From Bdellovibrionales bacterium GWA1_52_35 (GTDB lineage Bacteria > Bdellovibrionota > UBA1018), in contig MEPO01000021.1 in NCBI GenBank assembly GCA_001769805.1, positions 1-64,000 on the forward strand: 64,000 bases of DNA, in the 5' to 3' direction. Each line of letters begins with the position of its first letter. Positions within the stretch are counted from its first letter, which is position 1. Below the pieces are notes generated by a model. The model did not search any database and was not told the origin of the DNA. It worked only from the letters and a program-made list of their open reading frames with translations. Position numbers and translations under genes: made by a program. Below, one piece after another: positions 16,947 to 26,163 of the stretch.

Positions 16947-19481
16947 ATGAAAACTTACGAGCACTTTTCCGAAGCCCAACTCAAAGCGGAGCTTGAGAAA
17001 TGCGTTTCTTGTGCAGCCAAACCCTGCCTGGAGGCCTGCCCTTCTCATTGTTCACCAGCTGACTTCATCATGGCGGCAAAACTCCAATCGCCCTCCGACT
17101 ATGCCCGGGCCGCTGAAGAAATTCTGAGCAAGAACCCGCTGGGGCACGTCTGTGGAATTGTCTGCCCGGATACTTTCTGCATGGACGCCTGCTCGCGCAA
17201 AGAATTTGATTACGCCGTCAACATTCCCAAAATTCAAGCTTCAATCCTAGAGCAGGCACGCAAGCTCAAGGTTCTAGCCAACCCTGCAGCGGTTCAGCCT
17301 AATGGTAAAAAGATTGCCGTCATTGGCGCCGGTCCTGCCGGGCTCGCAGGCGCCGCATCCCTGGCCCGAAAAGGTTATGCAGTGGATCTTTTCGACGAAG
17401 AAACGAAAGCCGGCGGAGCCTGTCTGATGATCCCGGAAGCCCGCCTCCCCCGGGAAGCCCTTGAAGGGGATATTGAATACATTCTCAGTCACGGCAAGAT
17501 CACTCCTTTCTTCGGAACGCGGATTGAGAATCCGAAGGCCCTTTTGGAAAAAGGCTACGATGCTGTTCTCCTGGCGGTCGGAGAACCCGAAGCCACTCTG
17601 CTTGGGATTACCGGTGAAGAGCTGGCGGTTTCCTCCCTGAATTTTCTGAGGCATCCGGAATCCTATGTCACGTTTCTCAAAGCCGGCCAACGCGTCGCTG
17701 TGATCGGGGGCGGAGCCGTTGCAGCGGACTGTGCGACACGGGCGCAATCCCTCGGAGCTGACGTCGAAATGTTTGTGCGACGCACGCTCGGTGAAATGCC
17801 CCTGACCGCGGTTGAGCGTGAAATGCTGGTCACCGCGCGCATTGACATCACGACTCGCACACGACTTCAGGAAATTGAAATCGGCGCGAATAATACTTTA
17901 ACCCTCAAGACGACGAAAGTGGCACCCGGTAAGCCCGGAAAAGATGGCCGCGCGAAACTCGAAGACCTGTCGGGCACCTCGGTGCCGCGCTCAGGGTTCA
18001 GTCTTGTGGTCATGGCCGTGGGAAGCGAGTTTACGGGTGATTATTCCGGGCAAAAAGGATTTTTCGTCGCTGGCGATTGCCGGGAGGGGGCCTCAACCGT
18101 CGTTCAGGCTGCTGCTTCCGGTAAAAACGCCGCCCTGGAAATAGATCATTTTCTTTTTGGGCAAGTTCAAACCGGCGCTACGGCGCTAAAGAAAACATCC
18201 GCACCCGGAACACGAAGCAGAATCAAGAGCCGCGAGACTGTTCAGGGCATCCGGACGATGCCCGTCAGTCTGGGCACGGATTTCTTTGGGATTCCAATTC
18301 ACAGTCCCTTCCTTCTTTCCGCCGCACCGGCGACCGACGGAATTGAGCAAATGAAACACGCTTATGAAGCCGGCTGGGCTGGCGGAGTCATGAAGACCGC
18401 TTTCGACAATACCCCGATTCATATCCCTGGCCAGTACATGGTGACCTTCGGTGAGGGCGCCAAAACGCACGGAAACTGCGATAATGTTTCCGGTCACCCT
18501 CTCGATCGCGTCTGCCGGGAGCTGGAACAACTCCGCAAAGCATTTCCTGATCGGCTGACGATGGCCTCCACCGGCGGCCCAGTCACTGGACACGATGAAC
18601 AGGATGCCAAGGTCTGGCAATCCAATACCCGCAAACTTGAGCACGCCGGGGCCCTGGGCGTGGAGTACAGTCTCTCGTGCCCCCAAGGCGGGGATGGAAC
18701 CGAAGGCGCGATCGTTTCTCAAAGTGCCGCGGCGACCGCCAAAGTGATTGATTGGGTCATGCAGAAAAGCGATCCCTCGATTCCGAAGCTCTTTAAGCTC
18801 ACCTCTGCCGTTACCTCTCTTCGACCCATTCTGAGCGCGGTCAAAGAAGTATTTGATAGATACCCGGGCAAAAAAGCCGGCATCACGCTCGCCAATTCCT
18901 TTCCGGTTATGGCATTCAGAAAAGACCCCTCTGTGACCCGCTGGGATCAGGGTGTGGTTGTCGGCATGAGCGGCGAAGGCGTCGTCCCAATCAGTTATCT
19001 GGCGCTCTCGGAAGCCGCACCGTTTGGGCTGACAGTTTCAGGAAATGGTGGTGTCATGGATTACCGGGCTGCTGCGAACTTCCTGGCACTTGGAGCAAAA
19101 AGCGTACAGGTCTGCACGGTTGCAACCCGGTACGGAATTGAAGTGGTGCGAGAACTTGAATCCGGACTCAGTCATTATCTGCACTCACTCGGAATCCAGT
19201 CCATCGCTGAACTGGTCGGACGGGCACTCCCCGATCCTGTGACCGGCTTTGGCGAACTCAGCGCGACCAAAATGATTTCAGACGTGAACCCAAAACTCTG
19301 TGAGAGCTGTGGGAACTGCACTTTCTGTCCTTATATGGCAGTCACTTTGGACAAAAACAATCACCCCGTAACCGATCCCTCGCGCTGTATCGGTTGCACC
19401 ATTTGCGTGAAACAGTGTTTTGCCGGTGCCCTGGTCATGCGTGCCCGCACCCACGAAGAAGCCGCACTCTTGAAGGAATAA
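16947..19481 (+). CDS. Dihydropyrimidine-dehydrogenase-like flavo-iron-sulfur oxidoreductase (YgfK position)
   Basis: This 844-residue protein contains every module of mammalian dihydropyrimidine dehydrogenase in the same order. Residues 1-90 are a GltD-like domain with two Cys sets (C19, C22, C27, C31 and C69, C73, C78, C82). Next come an FAD-binding Rossmann motif (AVIGAGPAGLAG, 124-135), a second NAD(P) Rossmann motif (VAVIGGGAVAADCA), and an FMN TIM barrel (about 440-745). The C-terminus has two 4Fe-4S motifs (CESCGNCTFC and CIGCTICVKQC). At the loop after C578, the position of the catalytic Cys in pyrimidine-reducing enzymes appears to be Ser (S591). E. coli YgfK is longer, and as I recall it has a different domain order. 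A likely role is ring reduction in the purine-type pathway rather than uracil reduction. Confidence 0.82.
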   Translation: MKTYEHFSEAQLKAELEKCVSCAAKPCLEACPSHCSPADFIMAAKLQSPSDYARAAEEILSKNPLGHVCGIVCPDTFCMDACSRKEFDYAVNIPKIQASILEQARKLKVLANPAAVQPNGKKIAVIGAGPAGLAGAASLARKGYAVDLFDEETKAGGACLMIPEARLPREALEGDIEYILSHGKITPFFGTRIENPKALLEKGYDAVLLAVGEPEATLLGITGEELAVSSLNFLRHPESYVTFLKAGQRVAVIGGGAVAADCATRAQSLGADVEMFVRRTLGEMPLTAVEREMLVTARIDITTRTRLQEIEIGANNTLTLKTTKVAPGKPGKDGRAKLEDLSGTSVPRSGFSLVVMAVGSEFTGDYSGQKGFFVAGDCREGASTVVQAAASGKNAALEIDHFLFGQVQTGATALKKTSAPGTRSRIKSRETVQGIRTMPVSLGTDFFGIPIHSPFLLSAAPATDGIEQMKHAYEAGWAGGVMKTAFDNTPIHIPGQYMVTFGEGAKTHGNCDNVSGHPLDRVCRELEQLRKAFPDRLTMASTGGPVTGHDEQDAKVWQSNTRKLEHAGALGVEYSLSCPQGGDGTEGAIVSQSAAATAKVIDWVMQKSDPSIPKLFKLTSAVTSLRPILSAVKEVFDRYPGKKAGITLANSFPVMAFRKDPSVTRWDQGVVVGMSGEGVVPISYLALSEAAPFGLTVSGNGGVMDYRAAANFLALGAKSVQVCTVATRYGIEVVRELESGLSHYLHSLGIQSIAELVGRALPDPVTGFGELSATKMISDVNPKLCESCGNCTFCPYMAVTLDKNNHPVTDPSRCIGCTICVKQCFAGALVMRARTHEEAALLKE

Positions 19482-19485
19482 GCTC

Positions 19486-22071
19486 ATGGATTTCAATCTC
19501 AATGGCAAAGCCCTCCAGTTCAACGGGGATCCCGAAACAACGCTTCTAAAGTACCTGCGCGAAGAGGCGGGGATCATCAGCGTGAAAGATGGTTGCTCGG
19601 GTCAGGGCTCCTGTGGCTGTTGCACGGTGAATGTTGATGATAAAGCCACGATTTCCTGCACCACCCCGATGCGGAACGTTAAAGGGAAATCTGTTTTGAC
19701 TCCTGACGGCCTGCCCAAAAACGTCCAGGACGCTTTCGCGGAAGCCTTCGTACAAAAAGGCGGCATCCAATGCGGGTTCTGTACTCCCGGAATCATCATG
19801 CGCGCCAATGCCCTGGTAAAAACCAATCCCTCGCCTTCGCGGGAGGAAACAGCAAAAGCTTTGCAACCCCATCTCTGCCGGTGCACGGGTTACACGAAAA
19901 TCATCGACTCAATCATCACGGCAGCGGATTCGCTCAAACTCAACAAGCCTCTCAGCTCTCCGGCAGTGAGCGGGAAAACGGGGACTCGCCTTCCGAAATA
20001 TCAGGCTCATGAAACAGTTCTGGGATTTCGTCCTTTTGTTGCGGATCTGAAGGAGCCCGGAATGAAGTATTCCGCCCTCCGCTTCAGCGATCACCCCAGA
20101 GCAAAGGTTCTCAAGCTCAAAGTTGAAAAAGCCCAAGCTGCTCCGGGTGTACAACGCATTTTTACCTCCAGGGATATTCCAGGTGAACGGGTAATCGGGC
20201 TGATTATCAACGACTGGCCGCTCATGGTTGCCGAGGGCGAGGTCACCCGCTATGTCGGCGATGTTCTAGCCGGCGTTGTCGCGGATAGCGAAGACCATGC
20301 ACGCGACGCCGTAAAACTCATCGAAGTCGAATACGAAATACTCCCGCCCGTAACCGACCCCCACCAGGCCATGCAAACCACTGCACCGAAAATTCATGCC
20401 GGCGGAAACATTCTCGCTTTCACGGAAATTAAAACCGGAAACGCCGAAACCGCCATTCGTGATTCGGCTTATGTAGTACGCGGTAAATACACCACTCAGC
20501 GCATTGAACACGCCTACATGGAAGTGGAAGCGTGCCTTGCAAAGCCCTGGAAATCCCCCGACGGGCAAGCCGGTCTTGAAGTCTATTCGCAGAGCCAGGG
20601 TGCCTATGAAGACCGGAAGCAGATTGCACGAATTCTTGGGCTTGCGCAGGAACGCATCAATGTCATTCAAGTTCAAAACGGCGGTGGATTCGGCGGCAAA
20701 GAGGATTTAAGCGTTCAGGGACATGCGGCACTCTTCGCCTGGCACCTCCAAGAGCCTGTCATGCTCTGCTTGAGCCGTGAAGAATCCCTCCTCATGCACC
20801 CCAAACGGCACCCGTTCGAAATGAACTACACGGTGGGTTGCGATTCAACGGGACTTCTGACGGTTGTGCAAGCGGATATGATTTCGGATACTGGAGCCTA
20901 CGCTTCTGTGGGAATGAAAGTGAATGAGCGCGCAGTGGCGCATGCCACCGGCGGTTACACAGTTCCGGTCGTACACGTCAAAGGGCATTCAGTTTACACG
21001 AATAATGTACCATGCGGAGCCATGCGCGGTTTTGGGGTCAATCAGGCAGCTTTCGCGCTTGAATCCTGTATCGACGAACTCTGTGCCCAAGGGGGCTTTG
21101 ATCGTTGGCAATTCCGGTGGGATAACGCTCTCCGGGAAGGAACCAAAACTGCAACCGGCCAGCTCATGAAATCCGGGGTGGGTATTCGCGCCTGTCTCGA
21201 AGCCCTGAAAGACAAATTTTATCAGGCGAAATTTGCCGGGATCGCCACCGGTATCAAGAACACCGGAATTGGCTGTGGAATGCCCGACATCGGCCGCTGC
21301 AAAATTGTGATTGAGAGCCTGGATCGCGTCGTCATTCATCACGGCTGGTCTGAAATGGGTCAAGGTGTGCACACGATGGCCATTCAAAGCCTTGTTGAAG
21401 AAACCGGCATCAACCCCGCCCATATTGAAGTCTGCGTGGAAACCAGGAACAATACCGTCTGTGGGATGACCACCTCTTCGCGCGGCACCTCACTTGTCGG
21501 ACATTCGATCATTCAAGCCAGCAAAGAACTCAAGAAGGATCTGGCCACCCATAAGCTGGATGAGCTCGTAGGTAGAGAATATCTGGGCGAGTGGATTTGT
21601 GACTGGACCACCAAAGTTGGAGTTGAAAAACCGGGAATTGAAACCGTCACTCACTATTCCTATGGTTATGCAGCACAGGTTGTGGAACTCGGCGAAACCG
21701 GTAAAATCAAGATGATCTGGGCCGCTCATGACGCTGGCAAGATAATGAACCCCACTCTTTTTGAGGGGCAGATCGAAGGCGCCATTCACATGGGCTTGGG
21801 CTACGCCCTCACTGAAGATTTTCCGTATGAAAACGGAAGACCCGTTCATACCTCACTGATGAAGTGCGGGATCATTCGCGCCAAAGACACCCCTCCAGTT
21901 GCCGTGATTGGAATTGAGGTGAATGATCCGAATGGGCCGTTTGGTGTTAAAGGCGTAGGTGAAATCGGCCTGGTGCCCACGGCTGCGGCTGTCGCCAACG
22001 CCCTAACCCAGTTTGACAAAATCAGACGCTATTCCCTGCCCATGAAGGAAACGAAACTCCTCAGGGGCTAG
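19486..22071 (+). CDS. xdhD: XdhD-like molybdenum hydroxylase with fused 2Fe-2S domain
   Basis: This 861-residue protein fuses a 2Fe-2S subunit (residues 1-155: CSGQGSCGCCTVN, CGFCTPGI, CRCTGYTK) directly to a molybdopterin-binding large subunit. That large part holds GGGFGGKEDL, GAMRGFGVNQ, EMGQGVHTM and the C-terminal GVKGVGEIGLVP with its catalytic Glu. This is the layout of E. coli XdhD, though about 95 residues shorter. No FAD domain is present, so electrons must pass to another partner: XdhB, or the preceding flavo-FeS protein only 4 bp upstream. Shine-Dalgarno AAGGA lies 9 nt before the ATG. It ends the plus-strand operon with TAG and faces hyuA tail to tail. Confidence 0.87.
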   Translation: MDFNLNGKALQFNGDPETTLLKYLREEAGIISVKDGCSGQGSCGCCTVNVDDKATISCTTPMRNVKGKSVLTPDGLPKNVQDAFAEAFVQKGGIQCGFCTPGIIMRANALVKTNPSPSREETAKALQPHLCRCTGYTKIIDSIITAADSLKLNKPLSSPAVSGKTGTRLPKYQAHETVLGFRPFVADLKEPGMKYSALRFSDHPRAKVLKLKVEKAQAAPGVQRIFTSRDIPGERVIGLIINDWPLMVAEGEVTRYVGDVLAGVVADSEDHARDAVKLIEVEYEILPPVTDPHQAMQTTAPKIHAGGNILAFTEIKTGNAETAIRDSAYVVRGKYTTQRIEHAYMEVEACLAKPWKSPDGQAGLEVYSQSQGAYEDRKQIARILGLAQERINVIQVQNGGGFGGKEDLSVQGHAALFAWHLQEPVMLCLSREESLLMHPKRHPFEMNYTVGCDSTGLLTVVQADMISDTGAYASVGMKVNERAVAHATGGYTVPVVHVKGHSVYTNNVPCGAMRGFGVNQAAFALESCIDELCAQGGFDRWQFRWDNALREGTKTATGQLMKSGVGIRACLEALKDKFYQAKFAGIATGIKNTGIGCGMPDIGRCKIVIESLDRVVIHHGWSEMGQGVHTMAIQSLVEETGINPAHIEVCVETRNNTVCGMTTSSRGTSLVGHSIIQASKELKKDLATHKLDELVGREYLGEWICDWTTKVGVEKPGIETVTHYSYGYAAQVVELGETGKIKMIWAAHDAGKIMNPTLFEGQIEGAIHMGLGYALTEDFPYENGRPVHTSLMKCGIIRAKDTPPVAVIGIEVNDPNGPFGVKGVGEIGLVPTAAAVANALTQFDKIRRYSLPMKETKLLRG

Positions 22072-22079
22072 CTGTCGGA

Positions 22080-23510
22080 TCAGTATTCAAACTTCTGGCG
22101 AGGGAGATACTTGCCATAGCCGGCCGGGGCAAGAAGCTTTCCGCGCCGGACAACGACCTTTCCACGCAAAATCGTCATTCGGCAGGCCCCGGTCACCGGG
22201 ACGCCTTCATACACGGAATAGTCGCAGTTCATGTGGTGAGTTTTCGAGGAAATCACATGTTCTTCGTTCGGATCGAAAACGACCAGATCGGCATCCGCCC
22301 CCGCGTGGATTGCACCTTTTTGAGGATGCAACCCGAAGATCCGGGCTGGGTTCGTTGAGGTGATATTCACGAATTGCTGAAGCGACAGGCGCCCCTTATG
22401 CACACCTTCTGAGTAAAGCAGCTCCATCCGATGTTCAACTCCGGGCACACCGTTTGGAATCTTGCTGAAATCCTTCACTCCGAGTCTTCGCTGCGCCGAC
22501 GTGAACGCGCAATGATCTGTCGCGACGACTTTGATCATCCCGCTTCCAAGTCCCGCCCAAAGATGCTTCTGGTCGGAAGCTTTCCGGAGAGGAGGGCTCA
22601 AGACGTACTTTGCACCTTCAAAACCCCGCTGGGAATAAACGGAGTCATCCAAAAGCAGATACTGAGGGCAGGTCTCGGCAATGATCGGTGCTCGCGGTTT
22701 TTCTGACTTTCCACTACGCCGCTGTTCTGTACCGGTTTCGAGAGCAGGCGCCAGACGTTGAAGGCCAGACTGACTGCTGAGATGAACAATATAGAGAGGG
22801 CAATCCGCAAAGCGCGCCAGATCAATAATCCGGGAGCAGGCTTCTGCTTCAGCAATGACAGGTCGGGAAAGAGGATGAAATTTGGGAGACAGACTTCCGG
22901 CTTTGCGGAACTTTTCAACCAGGTGATCGATGAGGTCGCCGTTTTCAGCGTGGGTGAGAACGAGACCCTTCTGTATTTTCACCTCCTCCATGATTTCAAG
23001 CATCTGACGATCATCGATCATCAGGGCTCCTTTATATGCCATGAAGGTTTTGAAGGAAGTAATTCCCTCGTCGACGCACTCAGCGATTTCCCTCCGGGTG
23101 CGCTCGTTGAAATCGGTCACCGAGACGTGAAAGCCGTAATCACAAAGCGCCTTGCCATTTGCTTTGGCGTGCCAGTCTTTTACTGCTGATTTGAGAGTTT
23201 TCCCAGGAATCTGGTTCGCAAAATCAAGAATCGTCGTTGTGCCGCCAATCAGGGCCGCGCCGGTTCCACTCGCAAAAGTATCACTGGACGTGGTTGTTTT
23301 GAGTGGAAGCTCCATATGCGTATGTGCATCAATTCCACCCGGAAAAACGTAGCAACCCGTCGCATCCACGAGCTCATCCGGAGGCACCGCGAATCGTCGG
23401 CCTAGCTCAGGACCGATTGCGTGGATCTTTTCTCCTATAACGAAAACATCCGCAGCAAACTGGTCGTCTCCCGTAACAATCGTTCCGTTCTGAATGAGGA
23501 GCCGGCTCAT
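22080..23510 (-). CDS. hyuA: Hydantoinase / dihydropyrimidinase-like cyclic amidohydrolase
   Basis: This 476-residue enzyme opens cyclic amide or ureide rings. Conserved features are PGGIDAHTHMELPL (metal ligands H63 and H65), the metal-bridging Lys region SFKTFMAYKGALM, HAENGDLI, LYIVHLSSQSG and VVATDHCAF. Length is typical of D-hydantoinases and dihydropyrimidinases. In the E. coli-type cluster, HyuA acts after ring reduction. Here it follows ygeY by 9 bp on the same strand and would carry out ring opening of a hydantoin- or dihydropyrimidine-like intermediate. A cytoplasmic Zn enzyme is expected. Confidence 0.87.
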   Translation of the reverse strand: MSRLLIQNGTIVTGDDQFAADVFVIGEKIHAIGPELGRRFAVPPDELVDATGCYVFPGGIDAHTHMELPLKTTTSSDTFASGTGAALIGGTTTILDFANQIPGKTLKSAVKDWHAKANGKALCDYGFHVSVTDFNERTRREIAECVDEGITSFKTFMAYKGALMIDDRQMLEIMEEVKIQKGLVLTHAENGDLIDHLVEKFRKAGSLSPKFHPLSRPVIAEAEACSRIIDLARFADCPLYIVHLSSQSGLQRLAPALETGTEQRRSGKSEKPRAPIIAETCPQYLLLDDSVYSQRGFEGAKYVLSPPLRKASDQKHLWAGLGSGMIKVVATDHCAFTSAQRRLGVKDFSKIPNGVPGVEHRMELLYSEGVHKGRLSLQQFVNITSTNPARIFGLHPQKGAIHAGADADLVVFDPNEEHVISSKTHHMNCDYSVYEGVPVTGACRMTILRGKVVVRRGKLLAPAGYGKYLPRQKFEY

Positions 23511-23519
23511 AGCAAATTC

Positions 23520-24725
23520 CTATTTTGTGGGTTTGCGCGCTTCCAAAATCGCGGCGGGAAGGGCGGCGTAGAAAGCGATCGAGCTCACCAGGTCATCCAT
23601 TTTTACCCGATCATTAACGGAATGCGCGTCTTCTTCGCGGGCCGGCCCGAAACCGATGGTCGGAATACCCAGCTGACCCCGGCTCGCAATGCCATTCGTG
23701 CTGAAGACCCATCGTGAAATTTTCGGTTTCCGGCCCAGCGCTCTTTCGGCGGCTTTCGCGCCCGCCTGAACCAGCGGATGTTCCTCGGCAAGAACCCAGG
23801 TAGGGAAGTATTTTTCCGTGACGAGAACCTTGTTTTTATATGACGGCGTATCATACGTCAGAATCTCCACTTTCATTGACTCTTTATCGAAGCTCGGGAG
23901 TTCCTCAATCTGTCGGACAGCAAGGGCCTTGTCTTCACCATGAGTCAGGCGCCGATCAATGTGAATGCGACAGCCATCGGGCACTGCACAGAGACTTGGA
24001 GTTTCGCATGAAATATGCGTGACCGCGCAGGTTCCCTTTCCGAGAAACGGGTCGTCCTTGAGACGCGTGTTCAGCTGCTCAATTTCGGTGATCAGTTTTG
24101 TCATCTTATAAACGGCGTTCTCGCCCCGATCCGGAGCTGAGCCGTGGCAGGATTTTCCTTTTGCAGTGACATTGATTTCCATGCGACCACGATGCCCACG
24201 GTAAATATCTAGATCCGTGCTCTCACCCATGCAGACGTAATCAACTTTCTCGAGAGTTTTCTCCAAAGCGTGGCGCAAGCCCAGACCATCGCAATCCTCT
24301 TCCTGCACGGAACCGACTACAAAAATCGTGAACTGCTCAAGATCCTTGCCAAGCTCCTTGAATAGCTTCGCACCGTATACCTGTGTCGCGCTCGCAGCCT
24401 TATTGTCGCAAGCACCACGCCCATAGATATAACCATCTTCGACTTTTCCTTCGTAGGGATCATGCGCCCAGTTGGCGCGGTTTCCAATTCCCACCGTGTC
24501 GATGTGACCATCGTAAACAATCCGGATCGGTCCGTTGCCAATCTGGCCGATGACATTGCCGTAATCATCGGTCCAAGCCTTGTCAAACCCGATTTTTTCC
24601 ATTTCTTCAACGATGCGTTCAGCCACTTTTCCTTCCTGAGCACTCTCACTGGGAAGCTTGATCATCTCACGGAGAAACTTCACACAATCGTTGCGGTACT
24701 TTTCTGCCAATTGCTGAACAGCCAT
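23520..24725 (-). CDS. ygeY: YgeY-like M20-family metallohydrolase
   Basis: From ATG 24725 this is a 401-residue M20-family hydrolase. The ATG is preceded by GGAG at 6 nt, which is better than the upstream TTG at 24737. The dinuclear-metal motifs are visible: VYDGHIDTVG, GRGACDNKAAS, and VGSVQEEDCDG with the catalytic Glu pair. A dimerisation domain follows (about residues 170-290). Size and gene company match E. coli YgeY. The family removes acyl, carbamoyl or similar groups from amino-acid-like substrates. The likely substrate here is a ring-opened ureide in the purine-type pathway, assigned from context. It heads the ygeY-hyuA operon. Confidence 0.85.
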   Translation of the reverse strand: MAVQQLAEKYRNDCVKFLREMIKLPSESAQEGKVAERIVEEMEKIGFDKAWTDDYGNVIGQIGNGPIRIVYDGHIDTVGIGNRANWAHDPYEGKVEDGYIYGRGACDNKAASATQVYGAKLFKELGKDLEQFTIFVVGSVQEEDCDGLGLRHALEKTLEKVDYVCMGESTDLDIYRGHRGRMEINVTAKGKSCHGSAPDRGENAVYKMTKLITEIEQLNTRLKDDPFLGKGTCAVTHISCETPSLCAVPDGCRIHIDRRLTHGEDKALAVRQIEELPSFDKESMKVEILTYDTPSYKNKVLVTEKYFPTWVLAEEHPLVQAGAKAAERALGRKPKISRWVFSTNGIASRGQLGIPTIGFGPAREEDAHSVNDRVKMDDLVSSIAFYAALPAAILEARKPTK

Positions 24726-24942
24726 ACGGATCTCCAAGTCTGTTTAAGAATGAGGTTGTTCTTATTGAATAACGCCATTCCTTGCCGGGCGCTACCAAAT
24801 CTCTCAAGGTCCTTCGTTTCGCATAGAGTCATTACACAAACCCGAGTCGATCACTTTTGATATTTACCTCAACAATATATAGCTCCACTGGTGTTCACTT
24901 TTCGGCGTTCTCCGGTTATGTTCTTCCAACAAGGAAATTCCA

Positions 24943-26142
24943 ATGAATACTCATGATATTATCCAGCAGACAGAAACGTTCAGCGCCAACAATTATCACC
25001 CCCTCCCGATCGTGCTTGCACGCGGCGAAGGCATTTGGGTCTGGGATGTCGACGGCAAGAAATACATGGATTGTCTGAGTGCATACTCCGCCCTCAACCA
25101 GGGCCACCGGCATCCAGCTATTATTAAAACTCTCATCGACCAGGCAGGAAAAGTCACCCTCACCTCCCGCGCTTTTCATAACGACCAGATGGGGCCAATG
25201 CTCAAAAGGCTTTGCGAAGTCTCCAATATGGAAATGGCTCTTCCAATGAACACGGGAGCAGAAGCTGTCGAAACTGCGATCAAGACCGCCCGCAAATGGG
25301 GTTACAAGGTCAAGAAAGTCGCCGAAGACAAAGCCGAGATCATCATTTGTCGCGACAATTTCCATGGCCGGACGGTTACTATCGTCAGCTGCTCCACGGA
25401 ACACCAATACCGTGACGGTTTCGGACCTTTCACTCCGGGATTCAAAGTCGTGGATTTCGGTGATGCCGCACAGCTTGAAAAGGCGATCACCCCCAACACC
25501 GTCGCATTCCTTGTGGAACCCATTCAGGGTGAAGCCGGTATTTTAATGCCCAGCGACGGCTATTTGACCCACGCTCGCGAATTATGCACGAAGAATAACG
25601 TACTTCTGATTGTGGACGAAATTCAAACCGGACTCGGTCGTACCGGAAAAATGTTCGCTTATGAGCACGAGAAGAACGCCAAACCCGATATGATTGTGAT
25701 CGGAAAAGCCCTGGGCGGAGGTGTATATCCCGTCTCTGCGGTCGTTTCTTCGAAAGCCGTTCTTGGCGTTTTCAATCCGGGCGACCATGGCAGCACCTTT
25801 GGTGGCAATCCCCTGGGTGCAGCCGTTGCGCGCACCGCGCTTGATGTAATTGTGAACGAAAAGCTCGTCGAAAACTCCCGGGAACTTGGAACCTACCTAC
25901 TGAATGAGCTGAAAAAAATTCCCTCTCCGCACGTCCAGGAAATCCGCGGGCGCGGCCTTTTCATCGGCGTAGAAATCAAAAAATCCTCCGGTCGCGCACG
26001 CCCCTTCTGCGAAAAGCTCATGAATGAAGGCATGCTGGCAAAAGAGACCCATGATCAGGTCATTCGTCTCGCGCCGCCGCTCATCATCAAAAAAGATGAG
26101 ATTGACTGGATCGTCAGCAAAATGAATAAAGTCCTGTCGTAA
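24943..26142 (+). CDS. rocD: Ornithine aminotransferase
   Basis: This 399-residue class III aminotransferase converts ornithine plus a 2-oxoacid to glutamate semialdehyde and an amino acid. Characteristic segments are DCLSAYSALNQGHRHP near the N-terminus, MNTGAEAVETAIK, the FHGRT loop, EPIQGEAGI, VDEIQTGLGRTG, the PLP-Lys region IGKALGGGVYP, and GSTFGGNPLG. AAGGA precedes the ATG by 8 nt. Its divergent neighbour is ygeY (217 bp between starts). Facing it is the operon with ornithine carbamoyltransferase. It may drain ornithine formed when OTC runs in the citrulline-phosphorolysis direction. Confidence 0.92.
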   Translation: MNTHDIIQQTETFSANNYHPLPIVLARGEGIWVWDVDGKKYMDCLSAYSALNQGHRHPAIIKTLIDQAGKVTLTSRAFHNDQMGPMLKRLCEVSNMEMALPMNTGAEAVETAIKTARKWGYKVKKVAEDKAEIIICRDNFHGRTVTIVSCSTEHQYRDGFGPFTPGFKVVDFGDAAQLEKAITPNTVAFLVEPIQGEAGILMPSDGYLTHARELCTKNNVLLIVDEIQTGLGRTGKMFAYEHEKNAKPDMIVIGKALGGGVYPVSAVVSSKAVLGVFNPGDHGSTFGGNPLGAAVARTALDVIVNEKLVENSRELGTYLLNELKKIPSPHVQEIRGRGLFIGVEIKKSSGRARPFCEKLMNEGMLAKETHDQVIRLAPPLIIKKDEIDWIVSKMNKVLS

Positions 26143-26163
26143 GCCGCGACGGCGCGACGGATT

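Noticed and set aside
16947-19481. Calling this gene a selenate reductase subunit, as YgfK homologues are often named
   Set aside because: No selenium-metabolism gene is nearby, and the domain layout is that of a pyrimidine-dehydrogenase-like ring reductase.
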